Shown here piece after piece: positions 42,452 through 52,531 of a stretch of 57,587 bases of DNA. Position numbers and translations under genes: made by a program. Below the pieces are notes generated by a model. That model was not told the origin of the DNA, made no database searches, and saw only the letters and a program-made list of their open reading frames with translations. Position 1 is the stretch's first letter, and each line of letters begins with the position of its first letter. This stretch comes from Gemmatimonadota bacterium. GTDB taxonomy: Bacteria; Gemmatimonadota; Gemmatimonadetes; Longimicrobiales; Gaopeijiaceae. The stretch is from NCBI GenBank assembly GCA_022826005.1, contig JAJDVT010000014.1, positions 1 through 57,587 on the forward strand, written 5' to 3'.

Positions 42452-43704
42452 CGTCCCCCCTCCCCCTTCCACCGCAGCCGGTCCTCCACGGCCTCCATGA
42501 TCTCCCACGCCGCAGCGAATTTCGTCATCAGCGGGAGCTCGCGCGGCGGGGCGTCCCGGCCCACGATCGTCACCCGGTTCGTATCCGTCCCGAATCCGGC
42601 ATCCCTTTCGCCTGCCGGGTTGGCCACGATCAGGTCGAACCCCTTCGCGGCAAGCTTTCCCTCTGCGCGGGCAACCAGGTCGGACGTCTCCAGCGCGAAC
42701 CCCACCGCGACGCTCCCCACCCTCATCCGCGCGGCGCACTCGGCCGCGATGTCCGGATTCCTCACCAGGTCCACCGTGAGCGCGTCCCCGGCCTCGGCCC
42801 GCTTCAGCTTCCCCGGGTGCGGCGACCGCGGCCGGTAGTCAGCCACCGCGGCCGCGTGCACGGCGACGTCCACCCCCCCCACCCGCCCCAGCACGGCTTC
42901 CCGCATCTCGCCGGCGGTCCCGACCTCTACCACGGCGACCCCGTGCGGCACGGCCACCGCCATGGACCCCGCCACCAGCGTCACCTCCGCCCCCCGGAGC
43001 CAGGCCGCGCGCGCCAACTCGGCCCCCATCCTCCCCGAAGACCGGTTGCCCAGGTACCTGACGGCGTCCACCGGCTCCCGCGTCCCCCCAGCGGTTACCA
43101 GCACGTGCTTCCCCGCCAGCGCACCGCCCCCGGCCAGCGCACGGCCCACCGCGTCCGTGATCGCGTCCGGCTCGGCCATGCGCCCCGGCCCGCTACCCTC
43201 CCCCGCGGCAAGGCGCCCGTCGGCGGGCCCGACCCGGTGGCAGCCCTGCACCTCCTCGAGCTGCGCGAGGTTTCGGCGCGTGCGGGGGTGGGCGAACATG
43301 CGGTCGTTCATTGCGGGAGCCACGACGACCGGGGCGCTCGTCGCCGCGAGGACGGTGGTGAGCAGATCGCTGGCGCGCCCGCTCGCCGCCCGCGCGATGA
43401 AATCCGCGGTCGCCGGGGCCACGCAAACGCAGTCGGCGTCCCGGCCCAAGGAGATGTGCAGCGCTGCCTCCCTGGCCGCAAAGAGGTCGACCAGCGGTCC
43501 GCGCCCCGTCACCCCCTCGAACGACAGCGGCGCCACGAATCTGCGCGCCGATCCGGTCAGAACGACATCGACGGCGGCGCCAAGAAGGGAAAGGTCACGT
43601 GCGACCTGGACGGCCTTGTACGCGGCGATGCCCCCGCAAACCCCCAGGACGACGGTGCGCCCCTCCCAGGGCGGACCGGACTCGCGGGGGCCGCCGGGCG
43701 CCAC
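42448..43704 (-). CDS. coaBC: bifunctional phosphopantothenoylcysteine decarboxylase/synthetase
   Basis: 418 residues, the usual fused form. The N-terminal CoaC flavodoxin-like domain has VLGVCGGIAAYKAVQVARDL, the His motif ALHISLGRDADC, CVAPATADFIARAASG and VAPAMNDRMF. The CoaB domain has VTAGGTREPVDAVRYLGNRSSGRMG, HAAAVADYRP, the KLKR lysine and NPDI. It makes 4'-phosphopantetheine from phosphopantothenate in coenzyme A synthesis. It starts at a GTG seven bases after the rpoZ stop. Confidence 0.95.
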   Translation of the reverse strand: MAPGGPRESGPPWEGRTVVLGVCGGIAAYKAVQVARDLSLLGAAVDVVLTGSARRFVAPLSFEGVTGRGPLVDLFAAREAALHISLGRDADCVCVAPATADFIARAASGRASDLLTTVLAATSAPVVVAPAMNDRMFAHPRTRRNLAQLEEVQGCHRVGPADGRLAAGEGSGPGRMAEPDAITDAVGRALAGGGALAGKHVLVTAGGTREPVDAVRYLGNRSSGRMGAELARAAWLRGAEVTLVAGSMAVAVPHGVAVVEVGTAGEMREAVLGRVGGVDVAVHAAAVADYRPRSPHPGKLKRAEAGDALTVDLVRNPDIAAECAARMRVGSVAVGFALETSDLVARAEGKLAAKGFDLIVANPAGERDAGFGTDTNRVTIVGRDAPPRELPLMTKFAAAWEIMEAVEDRLRWKGEGGR

Positions 43705-43710
43705 GGCCTG

Positions 43711-43938
43711 CTATTCGGCTTCGGGACGGCGGCGCCTCAGCAGCCGGTATTCCACCTGGCCCGAGGTGATCGCTTCGAGGGCGCGCGTGGAGAGCTTCTT
43801 CTGGTCGGAGAGCTGGATGGCCCCCTCGGGCAGGCGGTTGAGTTCGCGGGCGTACTTCGCCGCCACCAGCACTCCCTGGTACTTGCTCTCGTTGTGTTTG
43901 GCGATCTCTTCAGGGGTGAAAACTCTCATTTGTCTCAC
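43711..43938 (-). CDS. rpoZ: RNA polymerase omega subunit
   Basis: 75 residues. VFTPEEIAKHNESKYQGVLVAAKYARELN and LSTRALEAITSGQVEYRLL match omega, which assists folding of beta-prime. The gmk-rpoZ-coaBC order is widespread and supports the call. The GTG at 43938 is chosen because AAGGAGC is eight bases upstream; an ATG nine bases later is the alternative. Confidence 0.93.
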   Translation of the reverse strand: MRQMRVFTPEEIAKHNESKYQGVLVAAKYARELNRLPEGAIQLSDQKKLSTRALEAITSGQVEYRLLRRRRPEAE

Positions 43939-43941
43939 TTG

Positions 43942-44652
43942 CTATGCTCCTTGGCCGGCGGAAGCGGCCTCGTCGGCCAACTCCAGCCGTTCGATCTCGA
44001 ATCGTGCGCCCCTCTCCAGCGCGCGACGCAGTGACGCGAAACCCGGGCCGCCGCCCCGTTCCCCGCCTGCTCCCTCCACGAGGGTCAGCACCTCGTCGAC
44101 CGCGCGTTCCAGATCGGCGTTGACGACGAATCGGTGGAAGGACCGCGCCTCTGCGAGCTCCCGCAACGCCGTGCGAAGACGCCGCGCGATCTCACGGGGT
44201 GACTCCGTCCCCCGCCCCGCCAGCCGGGCGATCCACTCGTCCGGTCCGGGGGGAAGAATGAAGATAACCAAGGCGGCCGCGGCGCGCTTCATGACCTGCC
44301 GGGCACCCTGCACATCGATGTCCAGAACGGGGACGGGACCGCCCTCCAGAGCCGGAACGAGATTGGCGGCGGGGGTCCCGTACCGCTCCCCGTGGACCTC
44401 CGCCCACTCGGCGAGACCGCCCGCCCGAGCCATCTCGTCGAAGTCGCGGCGCGACACAAAACGGTAGTCGCGGCCGTCCTCCTCACCCGCGCGCGGCTCC
44501 CGCGTAGTGGCGGACACCGACAGCGCGAAACGCCCCGGGTGCCGCTCCACGAGCCGCGCGGCGATGGTGGTCTTCCCGGCCCCCGACGGTCCCACCAGCA
44601 CGAGCGGTCCGCGGAAGGCAACCCCCCGGCCTTCGAGCGGCGCGGCGCTCAC
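43942..44652 (-). CDS. gmk: guanylate kinase
   Basis: 236 residues. The P-loop is LVGPSGAGKTTIAARLV, GMP-binding segments are SVSATTREPRAGEEDGRDYRFVSRRDFDEM and GERYGTP, and DIDVQGARQVMKR with the lid RGTESPREIARRL follows. It phosphorylates GMP/dGMP. The C-terminal about 35 residues (after VEGAGGERGGGPG) go beyond the core fold. GTG start overlaps the yicC stop (GTGA). The yicC-gmk-rpoZ-coaBC cluster is a classical arrangement. Confidence 0.95.
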   Translation of the reverse strand: MSAAPLEGRGVAFRGPLVLVGPSGAGKTTIAARLVERHPGRFALSVSATTREPRAGEEDGRDYRFVSRRDFDEMARAGGLAEWAEVHGERYGTPAANLVPALEGGPVPVLDIDVQGARQVMKRAAAALVIFILPPGPDEWIARLAGRGTESPREIARRLRTALRELAEARSFHRFVVNADLERAVDEVLTLVEGAGGERGGGPGFASLRRALERGARFEIERLELADEAASAGQGA

Positions 44653-45560
44653 TCCACGTTCTCCAACTGCTCCCGAAGCCGCTCCAGCTCCTCCTTGATC
44701 GCCACCGCTTCGGCCGAGATCGCGGCATCGTTGGCCTTCGCGCCCACGGTGTTCGCCTCCCGGTGCATCTCCTGCACAACGAACCCCAGCCGCTTGCCCG
44801 TCCTGGACCGCCCGGAACTCCCCGCGGCATCCAGCGTCTCGATGAAGAGCTCAACGTGCGAGCGCAGACGCGCCACCTCCTCGGCAATGTCCCACCTCTC
44901 CGCCAGGTAGGCGATTTCGCGGGCGAGCCGTTCCTCGTCGGTCTCGACCTCTTCGGCCAGCGCCTGCACCCGCTCCCGCAGCCTGTCCCGCTCCCGCAGC
45001 AGACGCCCCGGCGCCAGCGCCTCGATCGCTTCCGTCCCGGCCTCGATGCGGCTCACCGCCCGGCGCAGCTCCTCCTCCAGCCGCCCCCCTTCGGCCTCCC
45101 GCATCCCCACCACTCCCCGCAGCGCCGCCTCCACGCAGGCCATCACCCCCTCCACGTGCGGCGCGGCGCGGTCCTCCGCCTCGTCCGGCGCGACCTCCGA
45201 CCCGAGCACCCCTGGGAGCTCGGCCAGCGTCCCCAGGCCGAGGCGGTCGTCCACTCCGAGTTCCGACCCGGCCCGCCGCAGCAGCTCCACGTAGCGCCGC
45301 GCCCTCTCCAGATCCAGCACAGGCGTTCCGGCGTCGCTCCGGCCGGGGCTCTCGCACGTCACCGACAGCGACACCGAGCCGCGCCCGAGCACCGCGCGCA
45401 CCTTCTCCATCACACCGGGGCGCAACCCTTCCCACCCGCGCGGCAGATTGGCCGAGACAGTCAGGTGGCGGTGGTTCACCGTGCGAACCTCGGCGCGCAG
45501 CACGCTCCCGTCCGGCAACGCCATCTGCGCCGTTCCGTACCCCGTCATGCTGCGGATCAT
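44649..45560 (-). CDS. yicC: YicC family endoribonuclease
   Basis: 303 residues. It begins with the family start MIRSMTGYGTA and has EVRTVNHRHLTVSANLPRGWEGL. The C-terminal DUF1732-type segment ends in GKRLGFVVQEMHREANTVGAKANDAAISAEAV with coiled-coil helices before it. YicC/YloC proteins are recently recognised RNases that act on small RNAs. The ATG at 45560 is clear; upstream sequence is shadow of the next gene. It is coupled to gmk. Confidence 0.94.
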   Translation of the reverse strand: MIRSMTGYGTAQMALPDGSVLRAEVRTVNHRHLTVSANLPRGWEGLRPGVMEKVRAVLGRGSVSLSVTCESPGRSDAGTPVLDLERARRYVELLRRAGSELGVDDRLGLGTLAELPGVLGSEVAPDEAEDRAAPHVEGVMACVEAALRGVVGMREAEGGRLEEELRRAVSRIEAGTEAIEALAPGRLLRERDRLRERVQALAEEVETDEERLAREIAYLAERWDIAEEVARLRSHVELFIETLDAAGSSGRSRTGKRLGFVVQEMHREANTVGAKANDAAISAEAVAIKEELERLREQLENVE

Positions 45561-45577
45561 CGGCCGGTCTCCCCGCG

Positions 45578-47662
45578 TCAGTTCCAGAATGTCCAGCGCA
45601 CCCCGTAGAGCCCGCGGGTGATCGGGAGCAACCTCCCGGGGACATCCTGGTTGTTGCGGCGGAAGGTGACATTCTCGACGGTCACGAAAATGATGAGATC
45701 CAGCACTCGCAGCTGCAGCCGGAAGTACCAGTCCTGGAAGAACGGCACCACCGATGGGACTCCCACCGGTTCGTCGGTCGCCGGCCCCGCGCGCATGGCG
45801 GGAACCGTTCCCGCGCGAACCGGTCCCGCGCGCGACGGAGCGGCCGTGCCCAAGAGCCCAGCGGGCGCCTCCGGATCCGGCTGGGGAACCTTCATCTCCG
45901 CTCGGCCCCTGGCGCCCACGTCGACCCACACCTCGAAGCTCCCGGTCGGGAAGTACCGCCTGTGGAAGGTGAAGCTCCCCCGGTACTGGTGTTGGGGGAA
46001 GTAGAGCAGCCCGGCCGCCGTCGAATCCTCCGCCTCCCACAACTGCACCTCACCCAGGAACTGGAGGCCGCCCGGCCAGAGCGGGACGCGCCCCGTCATC
46101 TCCAGCCCTCGCCTCCTTGGCTGCGGCAGCACGAGCCCGCCGCGGTCGAAGAGAAGCTGCGTGGGCCAGATCGAATCGGCCTCGGCCAAAACCATGGCAC
46201 CGGTGACCTCGATGTCGCGCCACGCGAGCCGGACCCCCAGACGACTCCCGCTGCGGTCCGTGAAGCGGCTCGCCGGGCCGGTGTCCACCGAGTCGGGGTC
46301 GACCGCGGCGGTGTCGGGGTCCGCGGTGCCCGGTTCCTCTACCAGGCTGTCGGGCTGCGGCGGCGGCAGCGGTTTCAGGTAGGGAACCGAACGCGCTCCT
46401 CCCCCCAGCTCCGCAAAGAGCGCCACATACGATACCGGCGTAACCCAGACGCTCAGGTCGTAGGACTCGCCGGCCGCCTCGTCCCACGACTCCCACCTGG
46501 TCCGGGCCGTCGCGCCGCCCCAGCGCGGCCAGACCGCGGAGACTTCGGCCGCGACCTCGCGGTCCACGACTCCCTCGCCCTCATTGAAACGGGCCGTCAC
46601 GCGGCCCCAAAGCCCTCCCCGGCCGGCCGAGAAGCGCACGCCGGACTGTCCCCGCGACTCCGCGGTGAAGGGGAAGGCCTCCAGGCTGTCCCCGGCGATG
46701 ACCGAAGCCCCGGTGCTCCAGGCCTCGGTCAGCAGCCCATCCATCGGGACCCAGCGGCCCTGCAGAGTCCAGTCGGAGCGGCTGACCGATCCGGGCTCGT
46801 TCGTGAAAACGTCCCTCTGGGTGCCCATGCGGCGGTACTCGAAGCCCAGTCCCGCCCGGTCGCCCCGGTGCAGACTGTAGCGGAGCCACCCGCCCGTCGA
46901 GGCGCTCGGCGTGTCTCGCCCGCGGGTATCGAGCCGCTCCAGCCCGATCGTCGCCTTCCCCCACAGGGCACGCGGATAGGAGAACGTCGCCCGCAGCATG
47001 TTGGTGTCGAGGTCCCCGGTGCCGGCCTCGATGAGCGACATGGGCCGAGGGTCGGAGTGGACGTAGCGCGACAGGTGGACGTCCACGCCGCCGGGCCGCC
47101 GAATGACCCGGACGCCTCCCAGCCCGGAGACGGGGATGCGCGCAAGATCCGGCACCGCTCCTTCGAGCGGAAGGTGTTCGACGCCGTCGTAGTACAGGTG
47201 CAGGCCACCCCCGGCATGCCCGGCGGGGAACACCGTGGCCGCCGCGCCGTAGTCCCCGCTGCGCACCGAGACCAGCCCGGGGATGTCGGCCAGGAGCTCC
47301 CACAGCGTCTGCGCCCGCGTACTCATGAGCGCCGCGCGGTCCCACTCCCATGCCCCGGTCAGGCTCCCCGCCGGCACGGGATCGGGGAGCGTCGGCATGA
47401 CCGGCGGACGTGGAATGCTGTCTACGTCCGCGGAGTCGGCGCCCGGCGAGTCCTGGCCAAGGGAATCGACGGCGAGGGAGTCCGTGACCAGGGTTGAATC
47501 CTGCAGGGAGTCGGGACCCGCCCGGAGCGAATCCGGCGGATCCTGCGCAGCCAGGGCGCCCGGAAGAAGGACGGCAACGGCCACGAAGAGCAGCCCTCGG
47601 AAAAACGCGCGTGAGCACCGGAAGCGGCGAGCCACCCCGGTAGCAGCAGCGCGGCGGGTCAC
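45578..47662 (-). CDS. outer-membrane beta-barrel protein with TonB plug-like domain
   Basis: 694 residues. The N-terminus has a signal peptide (FRGLLFVAVAVLLPGALAAQ, cleavage after ALA likely), then a repetitive acidic Asp-Ser-Leu region (SLAVDSLGQDS) of about 60 residues. A plug-like segment follows (LWELLADIPGLVSVRSGDYG, YYDGVEHLPLEGAVPDL, GLGGVRVIRRPGGVDVHLS), then many amphipathic strands, and the typical barrel C-terminus ending in Trp-Thr-Phe-Trp-Asn. No clear TonB box is seen. Transport substrate unknown. The GTG at 47662 overlaps the pepA stop (GTGA). It lies directly upstream of yicC. Confidence 0.8.
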   Translation of the reverse strand: MTRRAAATGVARRFRCSRAFFRGLLFVAVAVLLPGALAAQDPPDSLRAGPDSLQDSTLVTDSLAVDSLGQDSPGADSADVDSIPRPPVMPTLPDPVPAGSLTGAWEWDRAALMSTRAQTLWELLADIPGLVSVRSGDYGAAATVFPAGHAGGGLHLYYDGVEHLPLEGAVPDLARIPVSGLGGVRVIRRPGGVDVHLSRYVHSDPRPMSLIEAGTGDLDTNMLRATFSYPRALWGKATIGLERLDTRGRDTPSASTGGWLRYSLHRGDRAGLGFEYRRMGTQRDVFTNEPGSVSRSDWTLQGRWVPMDGLLTEAWSTGASVIAGDSLEAFPFTAESRGQSGVRFSAGRGGLWGRVTARFNEGEGVVDREVAAEVSAVWPRWGGATARTRWESWDEAAGESYDLSVWVTPVSYVALFAELGGGARSVPYLKPLPPPQPDSLVEEPGTADPDTAAVDPDSVDTGPASRFTDRSGSRLGVRLAWRDIEVTGAMVLAEADSIWPTQLLFDRGGLVLPQPRRRGLEMTGRVPLWPGGLQFLGEVQLWEAEDSTAAGLLYFPQHQYRGSFTFHRRYFPTGSFEVWVDVGARGRAEMKVPQPDPEAPAGLLGTAAPSRAGPVRAGTVPAMRAGPATDEPVGVPSVVPFFQDWYFRLQLRVLDLIIFVTVENVTFRRNNQDVPGRLLPITRGLYGVRWTFWN

Positions 47663-49251
47663 GACGACGCCCTCGTCCGCACCCATTCCAGCAGCAGCCG
47701 GCAGGGGAGGCCGAACGGACCATTCCGCAGGTAGGGCTTCTTCGTGCTGCCGTAGGCCGTGCCGGCGATGTCGAGGTGTGCCCAAGGGGTCCCGTGCGTG
47801 AATTCCGAGAGGAAGCAGGCCGCGGTGATGGTGCCTGCCGGGCGGCCGCCGACGTTGCTGAGATCGGACACGTCACTCTTCAGTTGCTTGCGGTACTCCG
47901 GGCCCAACGGGAGCGGCCAGCAGGGCTGCGCGGCCGCATCCCCTGCCGCTCGCACCTCCTCGATCAGCTCCTCGCTGCTGCCCAGCACGGCCGAGCGGTG
48001 CCGCCCGAGGGCGATCACGACCGCGCCGGTCAACGTCGCGCAGTCGACGATCGCAGCCGGATTCCACCCGGCGGCGTAGTCCAGCGCGTCGGCCAGGATC
48101 AGGCGCCCCTCGGCGTCGGTGTTGACCACCTCGATCGACTTGCCCGCGCGGCTCCCGATCACATCGCCCGGCTTCACCGCCGACCCGCCCGGCAGGTTCT
48201 CCGAGCTGGGCACCACTCCGATGACGTTCGCGGCAATCCCCAGGCGCCCCACGGCCCACATCGCGCCCATGACCGCGGCCCCGCCGGACATGTCGTACTT
48301 CATCTTCTCCATGCCCTTCGCCGGCTTGATCGAGATGCCGCCCGCGTCGAAGGTCAGCCCCTTGCCCACCAGCACCAGCGGCGCCTCGCCGGGAGTGCCG
48401 CCCCGGTGCCTCAGCACGATCATCCGCGGCTCTTCATCCGAGCCCCTGGACACTGCGAGCAGCGCCTCCATTCCTTCCGCCTCCATTTCGGCGGGTCCGA
48501 GCACCTCTATCTCGAGCCCGGCCTCGCCGCCGATCCGGCGCGCCTCGTCCGCCAGGTGGGCAGGGGTGGCAACGTTCCCGGGCCGGGCCTGGAGGGTGCG
48601 CGCCAGGTTCTCGCCCGCCGCGAAGACCTGACCGGCCCGCACCGCCTCCTCGAGTTCGCCCGACGCCGCCGCGACCACCGCAGCCGACTCCACCAGCGGG
48701 GGCGGGTCCTCTTCGGCCTCCTCGGGACCCGGGTCCGGCTCCGCCCCGGCGTCATCGTCCACACCGGCTCCGTCCCCCGTCATTCCGTCCCCGGCTCCCG
48801 CGCCCGACCGCAGCTCGTCGAACCGCCACGACGCCAGCACCAGTCCCTCGGCGGCCGCCTGGAGCCCTGTGGCACCCACTGCATCGGCATCCAGAAACCG
48901 CAGGCAGAGCGCGAGCGACCGGACGCGGAGTTCTTCCGCCGTCCGCACCGCCTTGCCCGCCGCCACGCGCAACTTCTCCGGAGTGAGCGTCTCGGAGTCC
49001 CCCACACCCAGGAAGAGCAAGCGCTCCGGTCCACTCGCCCCGGCGCGGTGGCCCAGCACCCGGTCGCGCTCGCGTCCCCGGAAGTCACCCGCCGCCGCGG
49101 CCCGGCTCAGCGTCCCGCCGGCCAGCGTGTCGAGAGCCGCCAACTCCGGTCCCGGCACCGCCTCACCCGCAGTCCGGTCCGACGCGGCCAGAACCACCAT
49201 GAGCGGCGTGTCGATCCGCTCCGGTGCTCCCGTATTGGTCTCCAGTCGCAT
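47659..49251 (-). CDS. pepA: leucyl aminopeptidase (M17)
   Basis: 530 residues; two-metal exopeptidase of the cytoplasm. The N-terminal domain (to about 190) ends in an acidic/proline-rich insert. The catalytic domain has VGKGLTFDAGGISIKPAKGMEKMKYDMSGGAAVMGAM read in pieces, EVVNTDAEGRLILADAL, ATLTGAVVIALG and HLDIAGTAY. All metal- and bicarbonate-site motifs appear present. The ATG at 49251 lies 16 bases after the icd stop. Confidence 0.93.
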   Translation of the reverse strand: MRLETNTGAPERIDTPLMVVLAASDRTAGEAVPGPELAALDTLAGGTLSRAAAAGDFRGRERDRVLGHRAGASGPERLLFLGVGDSETLTPEKLRVAAGKAVRTAEELRVRSLALCLRFLDADAVGATGLQAAAEGLVLASWRFDELRSGAGAGDGMTGDGAGVDDDAGAEPDPGPEEAEEDPPPLVESAAVVAAASGELEEAVRAGQVFAAGENLARTLQARPGNVATPAHLADEARRIGGEAGLEIEVLGPAEMEAEGMEALLAVSRGSDEEPRMIVLRHRGGTPGEAPLVLVGKGLTFDAGGISIKPAKGMEKMKYDMSGGAAVMGAMWAVGRLGIAANVIGVVPSSENLPGGSAVKPGDVIGSRAGKSIEVVNTDAEGRLILADALDYAAGWNPAAIVDCATLTGAVVIALGRHRSAVLGSSEELIEEVRAAGDAAAQPCWPLPLGPEYRKQLKSDVSDLSNVGGRPAGTITAACFLSEFTHGTPWAHLDIAGTAYGSTKKPYLRNGPFGLPCRLLLEWVRTRASS

Positions 49252-49266
49252 TCGGTTTCGCTCAGT

Positions 49267-50502
<1,236 letters not shown>

Positions 50503-50572
50503 GTGGCTGACTCCTGCTTTGAAGGTGGGAGGGCGGCGGGTGGCGCTCCGGGAGGGACCGCACCGCCCGGAC

Positions 50573-50586
50573 CGGGCCGAAGCCCG
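50573..50586. other. tetraloop hairpin in the icd leader
   Basis: On the icd strand CGGGC-TTCG-GCCCG is a perfect 5-bp stem with the very stable UUCG loop, 71-84 bases before the icd start codon. It could stabilise the leader. No T-run follows, so it is not called a terminator. The rest of the 50503-50791 gap contains only this hairpin and the TGACAGAT sites. Confidence 0.4.
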
Positions 50587-50664
50587 ACAGTGAACAGTAA
50601 TCGGTTCCGGGGCCAGGCACATCAGAAGGGGAAACCCGTCGTGAGGCGAGCACGCCGCCCACCG

Positions 50665-50702
50665 TGACAGATTCTTTGACAGATACTACCATGAATCTGT
50701 CA
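50665..50702. promoter_or_regulatory. TGACAGAT operator cluster upstream of fic
   Basis: The octamer TGACAGAT occurs at 50665-50672 and 50677-50684 in direct orientation, and inverted (ATCTGTCA) at 50695-50702. The outer pair extends to a perfect 10-bp inverted repeat, TGACAGATTC/GAATCTGTCA, with an 18-base loop. A fourth, diverged relative (GTCACAGACTG) follows. A TTGACA at 50676-50681 is embedded in it. The cluster is 90-127 bp upstream of the fic start and about 165 bp upstream of icd. Confidence 0.5.
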
Positions 50703-50791
50703 AGCAATCCGTCACAGACTGCACCTCGCACTCCGGGACGCAACCCGCGGGCGGCCCAGGCAGAAGGCGAAGGAAAGGAGGGTCGAGAGGA

Positions 50792-51931
50792 TTGGAAGCA
50801 CATACGTCGCTGTCCGGATACCGGCGCCAGTGGGGCGTCTCGCCGAAGACGCGCTACCAACTGGGCGAGTGCGACGCACTGGTTGCTGCGATTCGCTCGA
50901 CCCCCATCCTTCCCGAAGAACAGCAGCGGCTCCTCAACGCTGCACTCGCGCGGGGAGCGCACGCCACGACCGCCGTCGGGGGCAACCCCCTCCTCCCCGG
51001 CGAAGTCTCCGAGGTCCTCGCCTCCAACCGTCCGCCCCCGGGTGAACACCCCCTCGCCGCCGAGGTGCGCAACGCCGCGTCCATCGCCTGCCGGCTCATG
51101 AACGAGGCCGCCGGCGGACACCCGTCAGCCATGGACGCGGCGTTCCTGCTCAAGGTGCACCAGCGAATCGGCGACGACCTCGAAGAGCACATCGACGCCA
51201 TCCCCGGCCACTTCCGCACCGGCCCGGCCCCGGCCGGCCAGCCAGCCCCGCCCGCCGACCGGATCCCGGAACTCATCGATGGCCTCTTCGCCTGGCTCGA
51301 CCAGGAGTTCCCCGATACCGAACCCGGCGGCAACTTCGGCAACGCCATCATCCGGGCGCTGCTCACCCACGTCCACCTCCTGTGGATCCACCCCTTCGGC
51401 GACAGCAACGGCCGCACGGCGAGGATGCTCGAGTCCTGTGTCCTCCTGGCCGCGGGGGCGCCCGCGATCACCTCGCAGATTCTCACCGGCTTCTACCACG
51501 AGACCCACGCCGAATACCGGCGCCAACTTGAAATCGCGGCCCGCGACCGCTCGCCGACCTCGTTCATCGCCTACGCGGTCGAGGGGCTCCGCGACGGCCT
51601 GCGCGAGACACTGGAGGAGGTGCAAGGCACGCAATTCCGGAGCGTGTGGCGCGGCTTCGTATTCGACACCTTCGACCGGCAGCGGCACCGCAAGCGCACC
51701 GTCTTCCTGCGGCGGCGGGAACTCATGCTCGCCTTCCCGCTGGAGGGGAGGTTCGAGATCGACGAAGTCGCCGTGCTCGACACCGAAGTCGCGCGGCGCT
51801 ACGGAGGACTCTCGGAGCGCACGCTGCGCCGGGATCTGGCTTTTCTGGTCCGGACCGGACTGCTCACGGAGGGAGAAGGCGCCTTCTCGGCGAATGCCGG
51901 GGCGCTGCGCCCACTTGCGAAGCAACCCTGA
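50792..51931 (+). CDS. Fic domain protein with altered inhibitory motif and winged-helix C-terminus
   Basis: 379 residues. The Fic core motif HPFGDSNGRTAR (200-211) keeps the catalytic His and both Arg; a Ser replaces the usual Gly after the Asp. Fic enzymes transfer AMP or another nucleotide moiety to target proteins. In the N-terminal helix the class II inhibitory motif (S/T)xxxE(G/N) reads T59-T-A-V-G63-G, with Gly in place of the inhibitory Glu. The C-terminus (about 300-365; LDTEVARRYGGLSERTLRRDLAFLVRTGLL) is a DNA-binding winged helix. A TTG start follows AAGGAGGG and GAGGA. It is preceded by an operator-like repeat cluster and followed by plug-motif genes on the same strand. Confidence 0.85.
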   Translation: MEAHTSLSGYRRQWGVSPKTRYQLGECDALVAAIRSTPILPEEQQRLLNAALARGAHATTAVGGNPLLPGEVSEVLASNRPPPGEHPLAAEVRNAASIACRLMNEAAGGHPSAMDAAFLLKVHQRIGDDLEEHIDAIPGHFRTGPAPAGQPAPPADRIPELIDGLFAWLDQEFPDTEPGGNFGNAIIRALLTHVHLLWIHPFGDSNGRTARMLESCVLLAAGAPAITSQILTGFYHETHAEYRRQLEIAARDRSPTSFIAYAVEGLRDGLRETLEEVQGTQFRSVWRGFVFDTFDRQRHRKRTVFLRRRELMLAFPLEGRFEIDEVAVLDTEVARRYGGLSERTLRRDLAFLVRTGLLTEGEGAFSANAGALRPLAKQP

Positions 51932-52035
51932 AGCCCTTTAGAGTCTCCAAGAACCATGGAAGAGGACGCCGGGACGGGACGCCACCTGACCCGGCCCGCA
52001 ACCGGCACAACCAATCACCCCCCTGGAGACCCGAG

Positions 52036-52470
52036 ATGAGCCAACGAACCGACACCGTTCGTAGCATCAGCCTGATCGTCGGAAGTGCTTTCGCCGCCGT
52101 CGCCGTTACGGCATTTGCGATGATGGAGACGGAGAAGCCGGCCGAGCAGCCCTCCGCGACCACTGAAGTGAAGACCGTGGTCTTGAAGCCGGCCGACGCT
52201 TCCGGCTTCATCGTCGGGAGGGTGGAGCCCGCCAGGCCGGAGGCGGGCGAGTTACGTACGATCAGGGTCAGGGGCGCCAGCGGCGAGCGACCGGTGCTGT
52301 ACATCAACGGGGTTCGGATGGAAGGAACCACGAGGGAGGCCCTCGAGGGTATCGACCCGGCAAACATCGATTTCGTGGATGTGATCAGGCAACGCGTCGG
52401 CCGGGATGGCGAGATCAGGATCAGGACCAAGGAAGGGACGCAGGGCGGAAAAGACGGGAACGACCGCTGA
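52036..52470 (+). CDS. exported small protein with isolated TonB-plug-like motif (1 of 3)
   Basis: 144 residues. ATG with GGAG upstream. The N-terminal segment SISLIVGSAFAAVAVTAFAM is a membrane anchor or uncleaved signal. After a linker comes RPVLYINGVRMEGTTREALEGIDPANIDFVDVIRQ, read here in two halves, the pattern of the beta-strand/helix unit of TonB-receptor plugs (xxYxxDGV...DPxxIxxIxV). The protein ends soon after with REIRIRTK-like strands. No barrel or carboxypeptidase-like domain is present. It lies 104 bases after fic on the same strand. Function unknown. Confidence 0.75.
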   Translation: MSQRTDTVRSISLIVGSAFAAVAVTAFAMMETEKPAEQPSATTEVKTVVLKPADASGFIVGRVEPARPEAGELRTIRVRGASGERPVLYINGVRMEGTTREALEGIDPANIDFVDVIRQRVGRDGEIRIRTKEGTQGGKDGNDR

Positions 52471-52531
52471 TCACATCTGGACCGAGCCGCCGGCAGCGTC
52501 GGTGAAGTCCCGGGAAACAGGGAGAACAGGC

